The translations under genes and the position numbers were made by a program. Positions 10,176 through 19,649 of a stretch of 64,000 nt of DNA are shown here, one piece after another. This DNA is from Gp1-AA133 sp964641665 (GTDB taxonomy: Bacteria > Acidobacteriota > Terriglobia > Terriglobales > Acidobacteriaceae): contig CAZXKO010000068.1 of NCBI GenBank assembly GCA_964641665.1, positions 14,930 through 78,929 on the forward strand. The letters are read 5' to 3'. Position 1 is the first letter of the stretch. Every line of letters starts with the position of its first letter. The notes beneath the pieces are model-generated. The model was not told where the DNA came from and did no database searches. It was given only the letters and a program-made list of their open reading frames with translations.

Positions 10176-11366
10176 GTGGAAGTAGGTGTTCGGTTGCGGG
10201 TTGCACTCGCGGACGTTGCGCTGATGTCTATGTCTTTAGGTTTATTGGCCCAAGTGGGGGAGAACCGGCAATTGCAAATGCCTCAAACCTCAAAGGCCCA
10301 AGCCGCAAGCGACCGATCCGCCCGCGAACCAGATTCTCAGGCTGAGGAGGAACTGCAAAAGGGAACCGCGCTCACACGGGCAGGTTCGTTTGCCGAGGCA
10401 ATTCCGCATTTGCTCGCCGCGCGGGGACGAGCTTCGAATGACTACGCTGCAAGCTTTAATCTTTGTCTGTGCTTCGTTGCAACCGGCCAGCCTGGGCAGG
10501 CAATTCCGATTCTGACTGCCCTTCGCGCTGCCGGACATAACAATGCAGATGTCAACAATCTGCTAGCCCAGGCGTATGTCGGCGACGGACAAAACCAGAA
10601 GGCGCTGGAAGCGTTGCAACAAGCATCAAAGCTCGCGCCGGAGAACGAGAAGCTGTACCTATTTGTGGCCGACGCATGCATGGCGAAGCAGGAATACGCG
10701 GTTGGTCTGCAAGTGGTGGACTTGGGATTGGATCACGTGCCTAATTCTGCGCACTTGCACTACCAGCGCGGGATGTTTCTGGCATTGCTGGATGAATTGG
10801 ATGCCGGCACGAAGGATTTCGACCAGGTCCGCGGACTCGCGCCTGAAACTGATATTGCGTTTGTGGCCGCCACGCAAAAGGCGATGTTCGAGGGAGATGT
10901 ATTCGAGGCCGTTCGCGCCGCGCGCGAGGGAGTCAAAAAGGGACATCACGATTACGTACTGCTGACGCTCCTGGGCGAGGCACTGCTTCGCTCTGGCATC
11001 GCACCGGGGCAGCCAGAATTCACGGAGGCGCAAGAGGCTCTCGAGGAATCGGTAGCCGAGCGCCCCAACTACGCCGACTCGCACCTTGCCTTGGGCAAAC
11101 TTATTTTATTGGACAATCGGCTGGGCGACGCGATTGCGCATTTGGAAACAGCGAGGCAGCTCAATCCAAATAATGCTTCGGTCTATTCGAATCTAGCTGC
11201 CGCGTATCGCAGGCGAGGCGATCTTGAGCAAGCGCAAAATATGCTGGCTGTGCTTGCGAACCTGAATCAAGCCCAGGCCGAGAAGATCAGGTCAGCCCCC
11301 GGAGACCGGAAAGCTGGCGATCCAGGGTCTGAAAAGGGGCAATCGGAAGCGACCGATCATCGCTGA
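10176..11366 (+). CDS. TPR repeat protein, exported
   Basis: 396 residues from the GTG at 10176, chosen because AAGGAGAGG sits six bases upstream; a TTG at 10155 lies before that site. A hydrophobic segment (VALADVALMSMSLGLLAQ) looks like a signal peptide. The protein consists of tetratricopeptide repeats: NLLAQAYVGDGQNQKALEAL, LHYQRGMFLALLDELDAG, and ADSHLALGKLILLDNRLGDA followed by VYSNLAAAYRRRGDLEQAQ. It converges with an FG-GAP protein gene 24 bases away. This mirrors the 11-2714 pair, and a functional partnership between the two families is a reasonable inference. Confidence 0.8.
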   Translation: MEVGVRLRVALADVALMSMSLGLLAQVGENRQLQMPQTSKAQAASDRSAREPDSQAEEELQKGTALTRAGSFAEAIPHLLAARGRASNDYAASFNLCLCFVATGQPGQAIPILTALRAAGHNNADVNNLLAQAYVGDGQNQKALEALQQASKLAPENEKLYLFVADACMAKQEYAVGLQVVDLGLDHVPNSAHLHYQRGMFLALLDELDAGTKDFDQVRGLAPETDIAFVAATQKAMFEGDVFEAVRAAREGVKKGHHDYVLLTLLGEALLRSGIAPGQPEFTEAQEALEESVAERPNYADSHLALGKLILLDNRLGDAIAHLETARQLNPNNASVYSNLAAAYRRRGDLEQAQNMLAVLANLNQAQAEKIRSAPGDRKAGDPGSEKGQSEATDHR

Positions 11367-11390
11367 CCATTCGCCGCTCGGCGCGAATAC

Positions 11391-13124
11391 TTATTTCCAA
11401 GACACGCGTGGGAACGGCCGATCGACAATTCCCGTTCCTTCCTTCACCGCGACAATCTGATCACTTTTCAGATTCGAGAGCCTGGTTACCACCCCGCTGG
11501 GCCAGGTGATTTCAACCGCGCCGATTGTGGAACGCTTACCCAGTCCAAAGTGGAGTCGAGGGTCCTGGGCGGATTGGTAACTCATGCCCCCCTTTCGCTG
11601 GTCGTAGAGGACGAGGTCACCGGCCGACACCTTCACCCGCGCGCCGACACCGTCGCGATTCGACTTCGTCCCGATCAGCAGAATCTCCAACCAGTGATTG
11701 GTGTTGCCTCCGTCATTGCGCAGGAGTTGGGGCGCCTGCCCGTTGTTGCTCACCAGAATGTCCAGGTCGCCATCGTTGTCGAAGTCGCCGATGGCGGCGC
11801 CCCGGCTGACTTTCGCCAATTGGAAGTCGGGTCCAAGGCGGTCGCTGACATTCTCAAAAATCCCATGCCCGCTGTTGCGAAACATCAGTTTTGGCTCGGC
11901 ATATTGCGTGCGGGCGTGGTAGCGCTCGATGTTGTCGAGCACGTGGCCGTTGGCCATAAAGAGGTCGCGCAGGCCGTCGTTGTCGTAGTCCATGAAACGC
12001 GTGCCGAAGCCGCTCATGTGGTATGTGGCGTAAGAAAGCCGTGAGCGGAACGTAGCGTCGTCAAAAATCTGGTCTCCCAGGTTCTGGTAAAGGCGAGCCA
12101 ACTGCATATCCAGGTGGGTGACGATGAGATCCATGCGCCCGTTACCGGTCGTGTCCGCGGCATCGGTTCCCATGCCCGCCTCGAACTGCCCATCGCCGCT
12201 GACCGCGACACCCGCCGCGTAGGCCAGTTCGCGGAAGGTGCCATCGCGATTATTGTGAAACAGAAAATTCGGCATGTGATCGTTCGCGATGAAGATGTCC
12301 TGCCAGCCGTCGTTGTCGTAATCGAAGGTCACCACCCCCAGGCCGTTTCCGGCTTTCACCCCCACGCCCGAGGATTTGCTCACGTCGGTAAAGGTCCCGT
12401 CTCCATTGTTGTGATAGAGCGTCGGGGGCTGGCCGTGGAAGTCGTCGGGATGGCAATAGCTCCGCATGCCGGGAGCGCGGTCGCCACAATAGAAGTTGTG
12501 CTCCGGCGACCAGTCCACGTAGTTGGCGATGATCAAGTCAAGGCGGCCATCGTTGTCGTAGTCGAACCAGGCTGCACTGGAGGCCCAGCGGCCAGAATTC
12601 TCTACACATGCGTGTGCGGTAACGTCGGTGAAGGTGCCATTCCCGTTGTTGTGGTAGAGAATGCATCGTCCGTAGCCGAGTACGAGCAGATCGGGGAAAC
12701 CGTCGTTGTCGTAGTCACCCACGGCTACGCCCATTCCGAACAGACCCTCGGCGCCTACCCCAGCGCTGGCGGTGACGTCGGTGAAGGTGCCATCGCCGTT
12801 GTTGCGGTAAAGCGCGCTTCGTAGCGGCTGCAGGGGGCGGTACGCGCCGGTCGCCGCGCCATTTACCAGGTAAAGATCGAGCAAGCCATCCTGGTTGTAG
12901 TCGATCCAGCCGCAGCCTGCGCCCATGGTTTCGATCAGGTACTTCTCGGAGGACCCGGCATTGTCGTGACGAAAGGTAATGCCCACTGCGCCAGCAACGT
13001 CGAGAAAACTGACGGGACCGGTTCCGAGCGCGGGCCACGCGCCGCGCCCTGTAGCAAGCACGACACCCAACGATCCGAGGCCCTTGAGCAAATCACGGCG
13101 GGAGATTGTCAGGATAGTTTTCAC
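11391..13124 (-). CDS. FG-GAP/VCBS repeat protein with ASPIC/UnbV C-terminus, Tat-exported
   Basis: 577 residues. The N-terminus has a twin-arginine motif and hydrophobic stretch (SRRDLLKGLGSLGVVLATG). Seven FG-GAP calcium loops follow (DYNQDGLLD, DYDNDGFPD, DYDNDGRLD, DYDNDGWQD, a degenerate DTTGNGRMD, DYDNDGLRD and DFDNDGDLD). A C-terminal ASPIC/UnbV module starts near NHWLEILLIG. It is a clear paralogue of the gene at 11-1690. It is predicted to be periplasmic or extracellular; the ligand is unknown. Confidence 0.87.
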   Translation of the reverse strand: MKTILTISRRDLLKGLGSLGVVLATGRGAWPALGTGPVSFLDVAGAVGITFRHDNAGSSEKYLIETMGAGCGWIDYNQDGLLDLYLVNGAATGAYRPLQPLRSALYRNNGDGTFTDVTASAGVGAEGLFGMGVAVGDYDNDGFPDLLVLGYGRCILYHNNGNGTFTDVTAHACVENSGRWASSAAWFDYDNDGRLDLIIANYVDWSPEHNFYCGDRAPGMRSYCHPDDFHGQPPTLYHNNGDGTFTDVSKSSGVGVKAGNGLGVVTFDYDNDGWQDIFIANDHMPNFLFHNNRDGTFRELAYAAGVAVSGDGQFEAGMGTDAADTTGNGRMDLIVTHLDMQLARLYQNLGDQIFDDATFRSRLSYATYHMSGFGTRFMDYDNDGLRDLFMANGHVLDNIERYHARTQYAEPKLMFRNSGHGIFENVSDRLGPDFQLAKVSRGAAIGDFDNDGDLDILVSNNGQAPQLLRNDGGNTNHWLEILLIGTKSNRDGVGARVKVSAGDLVLYDQRKGGMSYQSAQDPRLHFGLGKRSTIGAVEITWPSGVVTRLSNLKSDQIVAVKEGTGIVDRPFPRVSWK

Positions 13125-13583
13125 GAGCGAGGTTCAGGGCGAACTATTGGCAAGACTTGGTAGCTTACCGCAAGAAGGCGTTGCCTGAAGGTGATTGATG
13201 TGAAGGCGAGTTCGGCTCGGGAGGTTAGCCGCCAAGACTGGCGGGTCAGCAGCGAACGACCGATACCCCAAACAACGATTTGCCGAATCACGAGAATCTG
13301 GTTGACAAAGATATCGAATAAAGTATACAAACCCGCACCAGCGGTAAACGTTTGCCGTGGGCAATGCCGTGGATCGGCGCGGTGAACGAGGTCGTGCAGG
13401 TCACGACGAGCGAAGCTCCGTTGGTCGAGACCAATCGAATTCAGAGCGAATAGCGAGTTCCGAAGACCAGGTCGGGCGACGGAGCGAAGTCGAAATGCAT
13501 TTGTCGGCCCGCAAGAACGGCGGGGCTGGCAAATGCAATTTTTTTTAGCCTCACGACGGGTGGGCCAGGGAGGATTTTGAAAG
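13125..13583. other. 459-bp divergent intergenic region
   Basis: This lies between the FG-GAP gene (left) and the peptidase (right). It holds the peptidase promoter at 13302-13329 and a leader of about 250 nt that includes an eight-T run near 13540. No gene is supported. Confidence 0.6.
13302..13329 (+). promoter_or_regulatory. sigma70-type promoter of the peptidase with GTATAC element
   Basis: TTGACA (13302-13307), 16 bases, then TATACA (13324-13329). The extended -10 block GAATAAAGTATACAAACC is shared with the TonB receptor promoter at 9655-9682. The shared block is longer than core promoter recognition needs, so it probably also holds a regulator site. Confidence 0.7.
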
Positions 13584-15908
13584 ATGACGCCTCGTACTCC
13601 TTGTCTGAGATTCGTGCTGCCGTCCCTGCTTCTGTTGGGTCTGCCGGCCATGGCCCAGGGAACTTTGGAGGACTATCAACGGGCGGAACGGTTTCTGCCA
13701 GGAAATTTGCGTCACCATGCTTTTCCGGCCGATGTAACGCCGCATTGGGTGGAGAAGAACAACCGCTTCTGGTATCGCCGAGTCACGGCGAAGGGTGGAG
13801 ACTTCGTTCTGGTGGATGCGGAACAGAATACCGTCGGGCCCGCCTTCGACCAGTCGCGCCTGGCCGCGGCGCTTACCCAGGCCTCGAAGCAGAATTACTC
13901 GCCCACGGACCTGCCCTTCCAGGACTTCGACTTTGTGAACAACGGGAAGGCCATTCGCTTTTCGCTGGATGACGTGCAGTGGACCTGCCAGCTCGCGACC
14001 TATGAATGCAAGGCAGATGACGCGACCCAGGGGAAACCCAACGAAGTAGTTTCTCCCAACAAACGCTTCGCCGCGTATGTGTCGGAGCACAACCTCTATC
14101 TGCGCGACCTCTCGACCGGTACGGTCCTACAGTTAACTGGTGACGGAGCCCCATCCTATGACTACGCCACTCCTCTCCCCTCGCTGCATGTGATGGTCGA
14201 CCAGGGAACGGAAGACGTGAAACAACCGGCGGCGGTCTTCTGGTCTCCGGATTCGAAGAAGCTAGTCACCTACCGGATTGATTCCAGGAACTCAGGACAC
14301 TTTACCAGCCTGCAATTCGTCCCTCCGGACCAGCTTCGGCCACGAGTTTTCACATATGTTTATCCCCTGCCGGGCGAAGTGCTGGCCAAGGCGGAGCCGA
14401 TTGTCTTCGATATTCAGTCAGGTAAGCGCACCGATGTGCAGACGCCGCCGCTGGAACTTCCCTTCCAGGACGGCCCTGGCTTCGAGTGGTTCGCGGACAG
14501 CAAGAGTTTCAACTACGACTACGATGAGCGCGGATACAAAGCGAAAGAACTACGCGTGGTGGATGCGGCAACCGGCGAGCAAAAGGTTCTGGTGCGGGAG
14601 CAAGCCGAGCCTTATGTAGATCCGGGCGAGACATTCTTCCGCTTCGTCGACCCCTCGCAGGAAATTCTCTGGTCGTCCGAACGCGATGGGTGGAACCACC
14701 TCTACGTCTACAGCCGCAAGACGGGGCAAATGGAAAATCAGATCACCCAAGGGCCCTGGGTGGTGCGAGAGATCTCCTACGTTGATGAGAAGAACCGCCA
14801 GGTCTATTTTCTAGCCAGCGGGCGCGAGAAAAACGAGGATCCTTATCTCACTCATCTTTACCGGACGGGCTTTGACGGCAAGGGTCTGCAACTGCTGACC
14901 CCCGAGAATGCGAACCATACCGTCAGCTTCTCCACGGACGGCAAGTTCTTTGTTGATTCCTATTCCCGGGTCGATCTTCCGGGCCAGTCGGTATTGCGCC
15001 GCGCCGACAATGGCGCCGAAGTGAGGGTATTGGAGAAGGCTGACTTCAGCGAGTTGATACAGGCGAATTGGAAATTTCCCGAGCCCTTTCAGGGCAAGGC
15101 TGTCGATGGCACCACCGATATTTATGGTTTGATCTGGCGTCCCTCGAATTTCGATGCCTCGAAGAAGTATCCCATCGTCGAGCATGTTTACACCGGCCCG
15201 CAGGGATTCTTCGTTCCCAAGACGATGGCCGCCAGCCTCCGATTGCAGTCGGTGGCGGAGTTGGGCTTCATTGTCGTCATGGTGGACGGCCGCGGCACAG
15301 TAGGCCGCTCTCGCGCCTTTCACAATTTTTCCTACCACAACCTGGGCGGGTCGTTTGACGATCACGTTGCCTTGATCAAGCAAATGGCAGCACGCTATCC
15401 GTATATGGACATCGCCCGCGTCGGGATTTTCGGGACCTCCGCCGGGGGATACGGTTCTTCCCACGCGATGCTGGTGCATCCCGAGTTCTACAGTGTCTGT
15501 GTTTCCATCTCTGGAGATCACGACGCTCGTCTGGACAAAGCCTGGTGGAACGAAGCCTATCAGGGCTACCCGATCGGGGATGACTACGTTGCGCAGTCCA
15601 ATGTGACGATAGCCGATCGTCTGCGGGGGCACCTGCTGCTGGAGCACGGCGACATTGACGAGAACGTGCACCCGGTGGGAACGCTGCGCTTCGCGGATGC
15701 GTTGATGAAAGCCAATAAGAATTTTGACATGCTGCTGGTGCCCAATATGTATCACGGAGAAAGCGGCGACCACGCCCTCTACCTGGTGCGGCGACGCTGG
15801 GATTATTTCGTCGAGCACCTGCTGGGCGTCACGCCGCCCGCCAATTTTGAGATCAAAGAGGACCGAGAGCCTCCGCGCACTCAGAGTCCTCGACGGCGAC
15901 GGCGTTAG
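13584..15908 (+). CDS. dipeptidyl peptidase IV-type serine peptidase (S9B)
   Basis: 774 residues. A signal peptide (FVLPSLLLLGLPAMAQ) precedes an N-terminal beta-propeller (roughly 30-500). The C-terminal alpha/beta-hydrolase domain has the nucleophile motif GTSAGGYGS. The family's usual GWSYGGY has become GTSAGGY, but Ser and flanking Gly remain. The charge-relay Asp lies in HGDIDENVHP and the His in MYHGES. The ribosome site is AGGGAGG. It would cleave X-Pro dipeptides from peptides in the periplasm. It shares a promoter type with the TonB receptor and is followed 41 bases later by an exported hydrolase. Confidence 0.88.
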   Translation: MTPRTPCLRFVLPSLLLLGLPAMAQGTLEDYQRAERFLPGNLRHHAFPADVTPHWVEKNNRFWYRRVTAKGGDFVLVDAEQNTVGPAFDQSRLAAALTQASKQNYSPTDLPFQDFDFVNNGKAIRFSLDDVQWTCQLATYECKADDATQGKPNEVVSPNKRFAAYVSEHNLYLRDLSTGTVLQLTGDGAPSYDYATPLPSLHVMVDQGTEDVKQPAAVFWSPDSKKLVTYRIDSRNSGHFTSLQFVPPDQLRPRVFTYVYPLPGEVLAKAEPIVFDIQSGKRTDVQTPPLELPFQDGPGFEWFADSKSFNYDYDERGYKAKELRVVDAATGEQKVLVREQAEPYVDPGETFFRFVDPSQEILWSSERDGWNHLYVYSRKTGQMENQITQGPWVVREISYVDEKNRQVYFLASGREKNEDPYLTHLYRTGFDGKGLQLLTPENANHTVSFSTDGKFFVDSYSRVDLPGQSVLRRADNGAEVRVLEKADFSELIQANWKFPEPFQGKAVDGTTDIYGLIWRPSNFDASKKYPIVEHVYTGPQGFFVPKTMAASLRLQSVAELGFIVVMVDGRGTVGRSRAFHNFSYHNLGGSFDDHVALIKQMAARYPYMDIARVGIFGTSAGGYGSSHAMLVHPEFYSVCVSISGDHDARLDKAWWNEAYQGYPIGDDYVAQSNVTIADRLRGHLLLEHGDIDENVHPVGTLRFADALMKANKNFDMLLVPNMYHGESGDHALYLVRRRWDYFVEHLLGVTPPANFEIKEDREPPRTQSPRRRRR

Positions 15909-15949
15909 TCTCGAATCGGTTTCCTTGGGTGAGCTCAACGGGGGTGAAT

Positions 15950-18322
15950 ATGGACCGACGTAACTTCTTGCAGGCAATGGCAGCGGCGGCCGCGAGCCTC
16001 GAGGTCTTAGGAGGTAGTGCGGTGGCCGGGGATTCGGGACTCATGCCGATTTCGAAGGGTTGGGAGCGCCCAGCCGGCACGCCGGTATCCACAGACGGGT
16101 ACACACTGGTCTGTGAGTTCAAACGGCGCGCCGTGCCATGGAAAGCATACGAGGATTTGCGAGCGCGTGATGGATCCATTGTCTTCGTGTCTTCCGCTGG
16201 AGAAACGCGGGAACTCTCCAAGAGCGCAGAAGCGTCCATGGCGGAGGACGGTCCATACCTTGGACTTACGCTAAAAGAGGTCTCATTGGCGCCGGCGGAC
16301 TTGCTGGCCGACCATCTACTCGGCGATCGCGCGCTGAAGGACGGCGATCCCGACCCTGAAGCGGTGAAGTCGGTGGCTCCGCCGATGGCGTCCACCGATA
16401 AGAGTCCCCGCAACTGGACGACGTTCGTCGGAACCAAAGAGGCTTACGACGTCACTCCGGTGTACCGCAGCGGAAGCACGCGTACCTACCATCCGGTTCA
16501 ATACGCACCCGAACTTCACCAGGCGGTGGTGCATGGCGGAGTCTACGACGGCTTGGTGGGAGGCTGGATGCCGGCTGTCCGCAAAGTCATTCCGTTATCC
16601 GGGCGCGCGTATTGGGAGGTGGTTGTATTCGGCGATGTCGGCGTCAATAAGACCAAATACATTGTCCACACCTGGCACCGCACGGCGCGGATCGAAGATG
16701 GCAAGGTGACCAAGGTGGTTTATGGCCAGAGTTATCCAGCGTTTCCCCCGGCTCGCAGGGATCCACGGCCCGAGGAGTTCTATTCGGCGCTGCTGGACTT
16801 CGCCGAGTATTGGGACCGGCAGTTGCATGAAATGGCGCCGGTGACGCTCCCTGACCCGGTTTGGGTGGATTTGACCAAGCATGCCTTCGCCAAGGAGTTG
16901 ATGACCCGGCCGGGAGGAATTTATCCCAAGTACGGCGCGGTGGATCGTGATTACGGCGGCTCGGAATACGACGCCTTTCAGGACATTTTCACTAGCGCAA
17001 TCTATACCAACATGGAGTGGGGAAGGCTGGAAACGGCGAAGCTGTACATCGATAATTACTTCACAGACTTCGTCGACTCGAAAGGCATGATTGATATGCG
17101 CGGTCCTGAAACCGCGCAGTTCGGGATGACCCTCTCGCTGCTGGCACGATACTTCAACTATAGCGGCGACACTTCGCTGCTGTTAAAGCACCAGGCGAAG
17201 ATCGAAGCCACGGCTAAGCTGTTGACCGACATGCACGACGAAAGTTTGAGCCTGCCGCAGGACCACGCCGCGCACGGGTTGATCCGCGGATGGAGCGAGT
17301 CCGATTCGTGCCTGATGGAGGATCCATCGCTCTACTGGCAGGCATACTATGCTAACAGCGCTTTCGCGGCTCGAGGTCTCAACGACATCGCCAAGACCTG
17401 GACGGAACTGGGACGCAACCAACCAGCGGCGGGCATGGGGAAACTCGCCGCCGACTGGGGAAAACGTGGCCAGACCCTGCGCCGCCGCACGGTCGAAAGC
17501 GTTGAAAAGAACATCCAACGCGACAAGACGCCGCCCTACATCGGATTGTTCCCCGGAACCACGCTCACCTTTCGCGAGTCGCTGCAGACAGAAAAACCCA
17601 GCCCGCAGCAATGGCCGCATCGTGCTTATGCCGAATTATTGCAGGCCGATGTGTTACCTGCGAACCTGGCGAATCTTGTGATCGACTGCATGCGCGCTTA
17701 CGGGGCGACGACAGTCGGAGTCGTAGCCAACGTGGGCGGAGTCCACGAGGACGGACGCGAGATTCTCGGCTTCATATCCTACGGGTACGCGCAAATGCTG
17801 CTTCGGCTGGAGCGTATCGAAGAATTCCTGCTGTTTCTCTACGCGCACCGCTATCACGGCCACACGCGGGGTAGCTGGACGGCCGGCGAGGTGACAGGCA
17901 TTACTGGGGATTCGGCGTTGTACTGCATTCCCGCGCAACAAACCATCCCCCTCATCGCACGCGGGATGCTGGTACTCGAAGATTCCGACGAAGACCGGCT
18001 CCACCTGGCCAAGGGCGTTCCTCGACAGTGGGTGGCGTCCGGAAAGAAAATCAGCATTGAGCAGGCTCCTACGCGATGGGGTCGGGTCAGCTTCACATTG
18101 CAGGCGAAGCCTGAAACTGGCGCGGTCGTCGGGCAGGTTGATTTCGCCGGGGCCAAAGCGCCGGCGGAAGTAAATTTCAAACTTCGGTTACCAGCAGAAA
18201 CGAAGTTGCGAAGCCTTACCGTGAATGGCCGCGCCGCCAAGCTCGCTGGTCCGCACGGAGATACCGTCATCATCGCCACGGGTGGAGAGAAGAAGTTTGA
18301 GATCGTTGCGGAGCGCGGTTGA
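15950..18322 (+). CDS. putative (alpha/alpha)6-barrel glycoside hydrolase, Tat-exported
   Basis: 790 residues from the ATG at 15950, preceded by GGGGGTGA; a GTG at 15929 would add seven residues ahead of the signal. The N-terminus DRRNFLQAMAAAAAS is a Tat signal. The paralogue is 2753-5200; shared blocks include GWSESDS, DMRGPET, HTRGSWTA and a tail with QAPTRWGRVSF. Length and organisation match over the whole protein. The catalytic residues and substrate are unknown; the conserved acidic residues in GWSExDS and RGPE are candidates. It is transcribed behind the peptidase. Confidence 0.62.
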   Translation: MDRRNFLQAMAAAAASLEVLGGSAVAGDSGLMPISKGWERPAGTPVSTDGYTLVCEFKRRAVPWKAYEDLRARDGSIVFVSSAGETRELSKSAEASMAEDGPYLGLTLKEVSLAPADLLADHLLGDRALKDGDPDPEAVKSVAPPMASTDKSPRNWTTFVGTKEAYDVTPVYRSGSTRTYHPVQYAPELHQAVVHGGVYDGLVGGWMPAVRKVIPLSGRAYWEVVVFGDVGVNKTKYIVHTWHRTARIEDGKVTKVVYGQSYPAFPPARRDPRPEEFYSALLDFAEYWDRQLHEMAPVTLPDPVWVDLTKHAFAKELMTRPGGIYPKYGAVDRDYGGSEYDAFQDIFTSAIYTNMEWGRLETAKLYIDNYFTDFVDSKGMIDMRGPETAQFGMTLSLLARYFNYSGDTSLLLKHQAKIEATAKLLTDMHDESLSLPQDHAAHGLIRGWSESDSCLMEDPSLYWQAYYANSAFAARGLNDIAKTWTELGRNQPAAGMGKLAADWGKRGQTLRRRTVESVEKNIQRDKTPPYIGLFPGTTLTFRESLQTEKPSPQQWPHRAYAELLQADVLPANLANLVIDCMRAYGATTVGVVANVGGVHEDGREILGFISYGYAQMLLRLERIEEFLLFLYAHRYHGHTRGSWTAGEVTGITGDSALYCIPAQQTIPLIARGMLVLEDSDEDRLHLAKGVPRQWVASGKKISIEQAPTRWGRVSFTLQAKPETGAVVGQVDFAGAKAPAEVNFKLRLPAETKLRSLTVNGRAAKLAGPHGDTVIIATGGEKKFEIVAERG

Positions 18323-18416
18323 CAGAACGTCGCGCAACGGAAGGTCTTAAGTGTGTGCGACAGGAGCGGCCGTCCCGCGCTCGTCGTTCCGGGCTGCCTT
18401 GAAATTTTAGCTCGTG

Positions 18417-19139
18417 CTAACGAGGCCGCCGGTTGTTCTCTTCCGCCTGCTCGGTGGATTCGCGCCGTTCTTGCAACACCTGCTTGAGAGACTGACGGGC
18501 GTATTCAATATGTTCGCGCAACAGTTTGCAGGCGGCGGCAACGTCGCGCTCCCGGCACAATTCCAGAAGTCGGTGGTGCTCTTCATTGGCCCGCTTGATG
18601 CCGTGGGTTAAGTACAACTGCAGGCGGGTGTAGCGTTCGCCGCTGTTGTTGATGTTCCGGATCGTCGCCATGAAACGCGGTTGGTTCGCCTTGGAGTACA
18701 GCGTGGAGTGAAACTGCCAGTTCAGGCGTCCCCAACCGGAAACGTGATCGTCGCGGCGGAGCTCGTTCACAAAGGTTTTCAGGATCGCTTCCGCTTGCGA
18801 GAAATCTTCCTCGGTAAGGTGAGGAATCGAGCGCTTCAGAACCTCAGGTTCGAGCAGGGAGCGAATGGAAAAGAGTTCTTCGATATCACCGGGGGAAAGT
18901 GCCGGGACCACCGCCCCGCGGTTGGGAACGATTGTGATTAATCCCTCCGCTTCCAGCTGCCGCAGAGCTTCGCGAACCGGAACTCTGCTGACTTGATATT
19001 GGGTCGCGATGGCATCCTGGCGGAGCTGCGTGCCCTCCGCGATTTCCCCACGAATGATTTGGTCGCGCAACTTGTCCGCCACGGCTGAAGGCAGGGACTG
19101 GCGCGGGATGGCAGATTCAGGGGTCGTGCCTAAGCCCAT
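18417..19139 (-). CDS. GntR-family regulator, FCD subfamily
   Basis: 240 residues from the ATG at 19139, with GAGAGGAG upstream. The N-terminal winged helix (about 18-75) has the family block VSRVPVREALRQLEAEGLI. The C-terminal all-helical FCD ligand domain ends in AAACKLLREHIEYARQSLK. FCD regulators usually sense sugar acids or other organic acids and bind palindromes of the TTGTATACAA type. One perfect copy lies at 19575-19584, and the related GTATACAA occurs in the promoters at 9655 and 13302. Regulation of those genes is inferred, not shown. Confidence 0.88.
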   Translation of the reverse strand: MGLGTTPESAIPRQSLPSAVADKLRDQIIRGEIAEGTQLRQDAIATQYQVSRVPVREALRQLEAEGLITIVPNRGAVVPALSPGDIEELFSIRSLLEPEVLKRSIPHLTEEDFSQAEAILKTFVNELRRDDHVSGWGRLNWQFHSTLYSKANQPRFMATIRNINNSGERYTRLQLYLTHGIKRANEEHHRLLELCRERDVAAACKLLREHIEYARQSLKQVLQERRESTEQAEENNRRPR

Positions 19140-19383
19140 TCTTGTGACTCCTCTCAAGAATTAGTGAGCAGAACCAGCCAAAGATCGCTCTAGCGTATCC
19201 TATATTGCTGAGAAGCACTAAACACTCCTCAGCGTGCAGACGCTCCGGTCACCAGCCTGACGAGGGCATGACGAATAGTGGTGACCATACGTCGATCTCC
19301 TGCGCGGCCAGTTCCCCGCACAACCGTCCGGGAACAAAATTATGAGAAGTGGCACGATCATCAACTGGATCGACCACTCCTGA

Positions 19384-19540
19384 GTCTCCTGCAGCAGACG
19401 AGGAGCCAGCGTCCTGGAATTGCGCCGAAAGCGCGGGGTGGAGGTAGCTTGCAAGCTTCTCCGGCAGCACATCCGGCACGCTGGCGAATCCCTGAAGCGA
19501 GCCCTCGAGCAGAAACGAACCGCGGCCCAAATCGATGGTG
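19384..19540 (+). pseudogene. relic of a second GntR/FCD regulator (C-terminal end)
   Basis: Read from 19411 onward, the plus strand gives VLELRRKRGVEVACKLLRQH and IRHAGESLKRALEQKR. This aligns residue for residue with LLELCRERDVAAACKLLREH and IEYARQSLKQVLQERR of the intact regulator at 18417-19139, which is on the opposite strand. An in-frame stop at 19381 and the absence of the DNA-binding domain show that it is dead. It lies directly upstream of the GH127 gene and may be the remains of that gene's former regulator. Confidence 0.75.
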
Positions 19541-19574
19541 ACTTCATCGAAACTTTGTTCCTGGTCTCCCTATG

Positions 19575-19584
19575 TTGTATACAA
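19575..19584. promoter_or_regulatory. perfect TTGTATACAA palindrome, candidate GntR operator
   Basis: A ten-base perfect palindrome 66 bases upstream of the GH127 start. It matches the site type known for FCD-subfamily GntR regulators. An intact FCD regulator is encoded about 440 bases to the left. Confidence 0.5.
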
Positions 19585-19649
19585 TATCCGGTGCTTGCCA
19601 GCTAATGCGCGGCCGCTACCATTCGAGTCCGCCCTTTTCCGGAGGAGCA

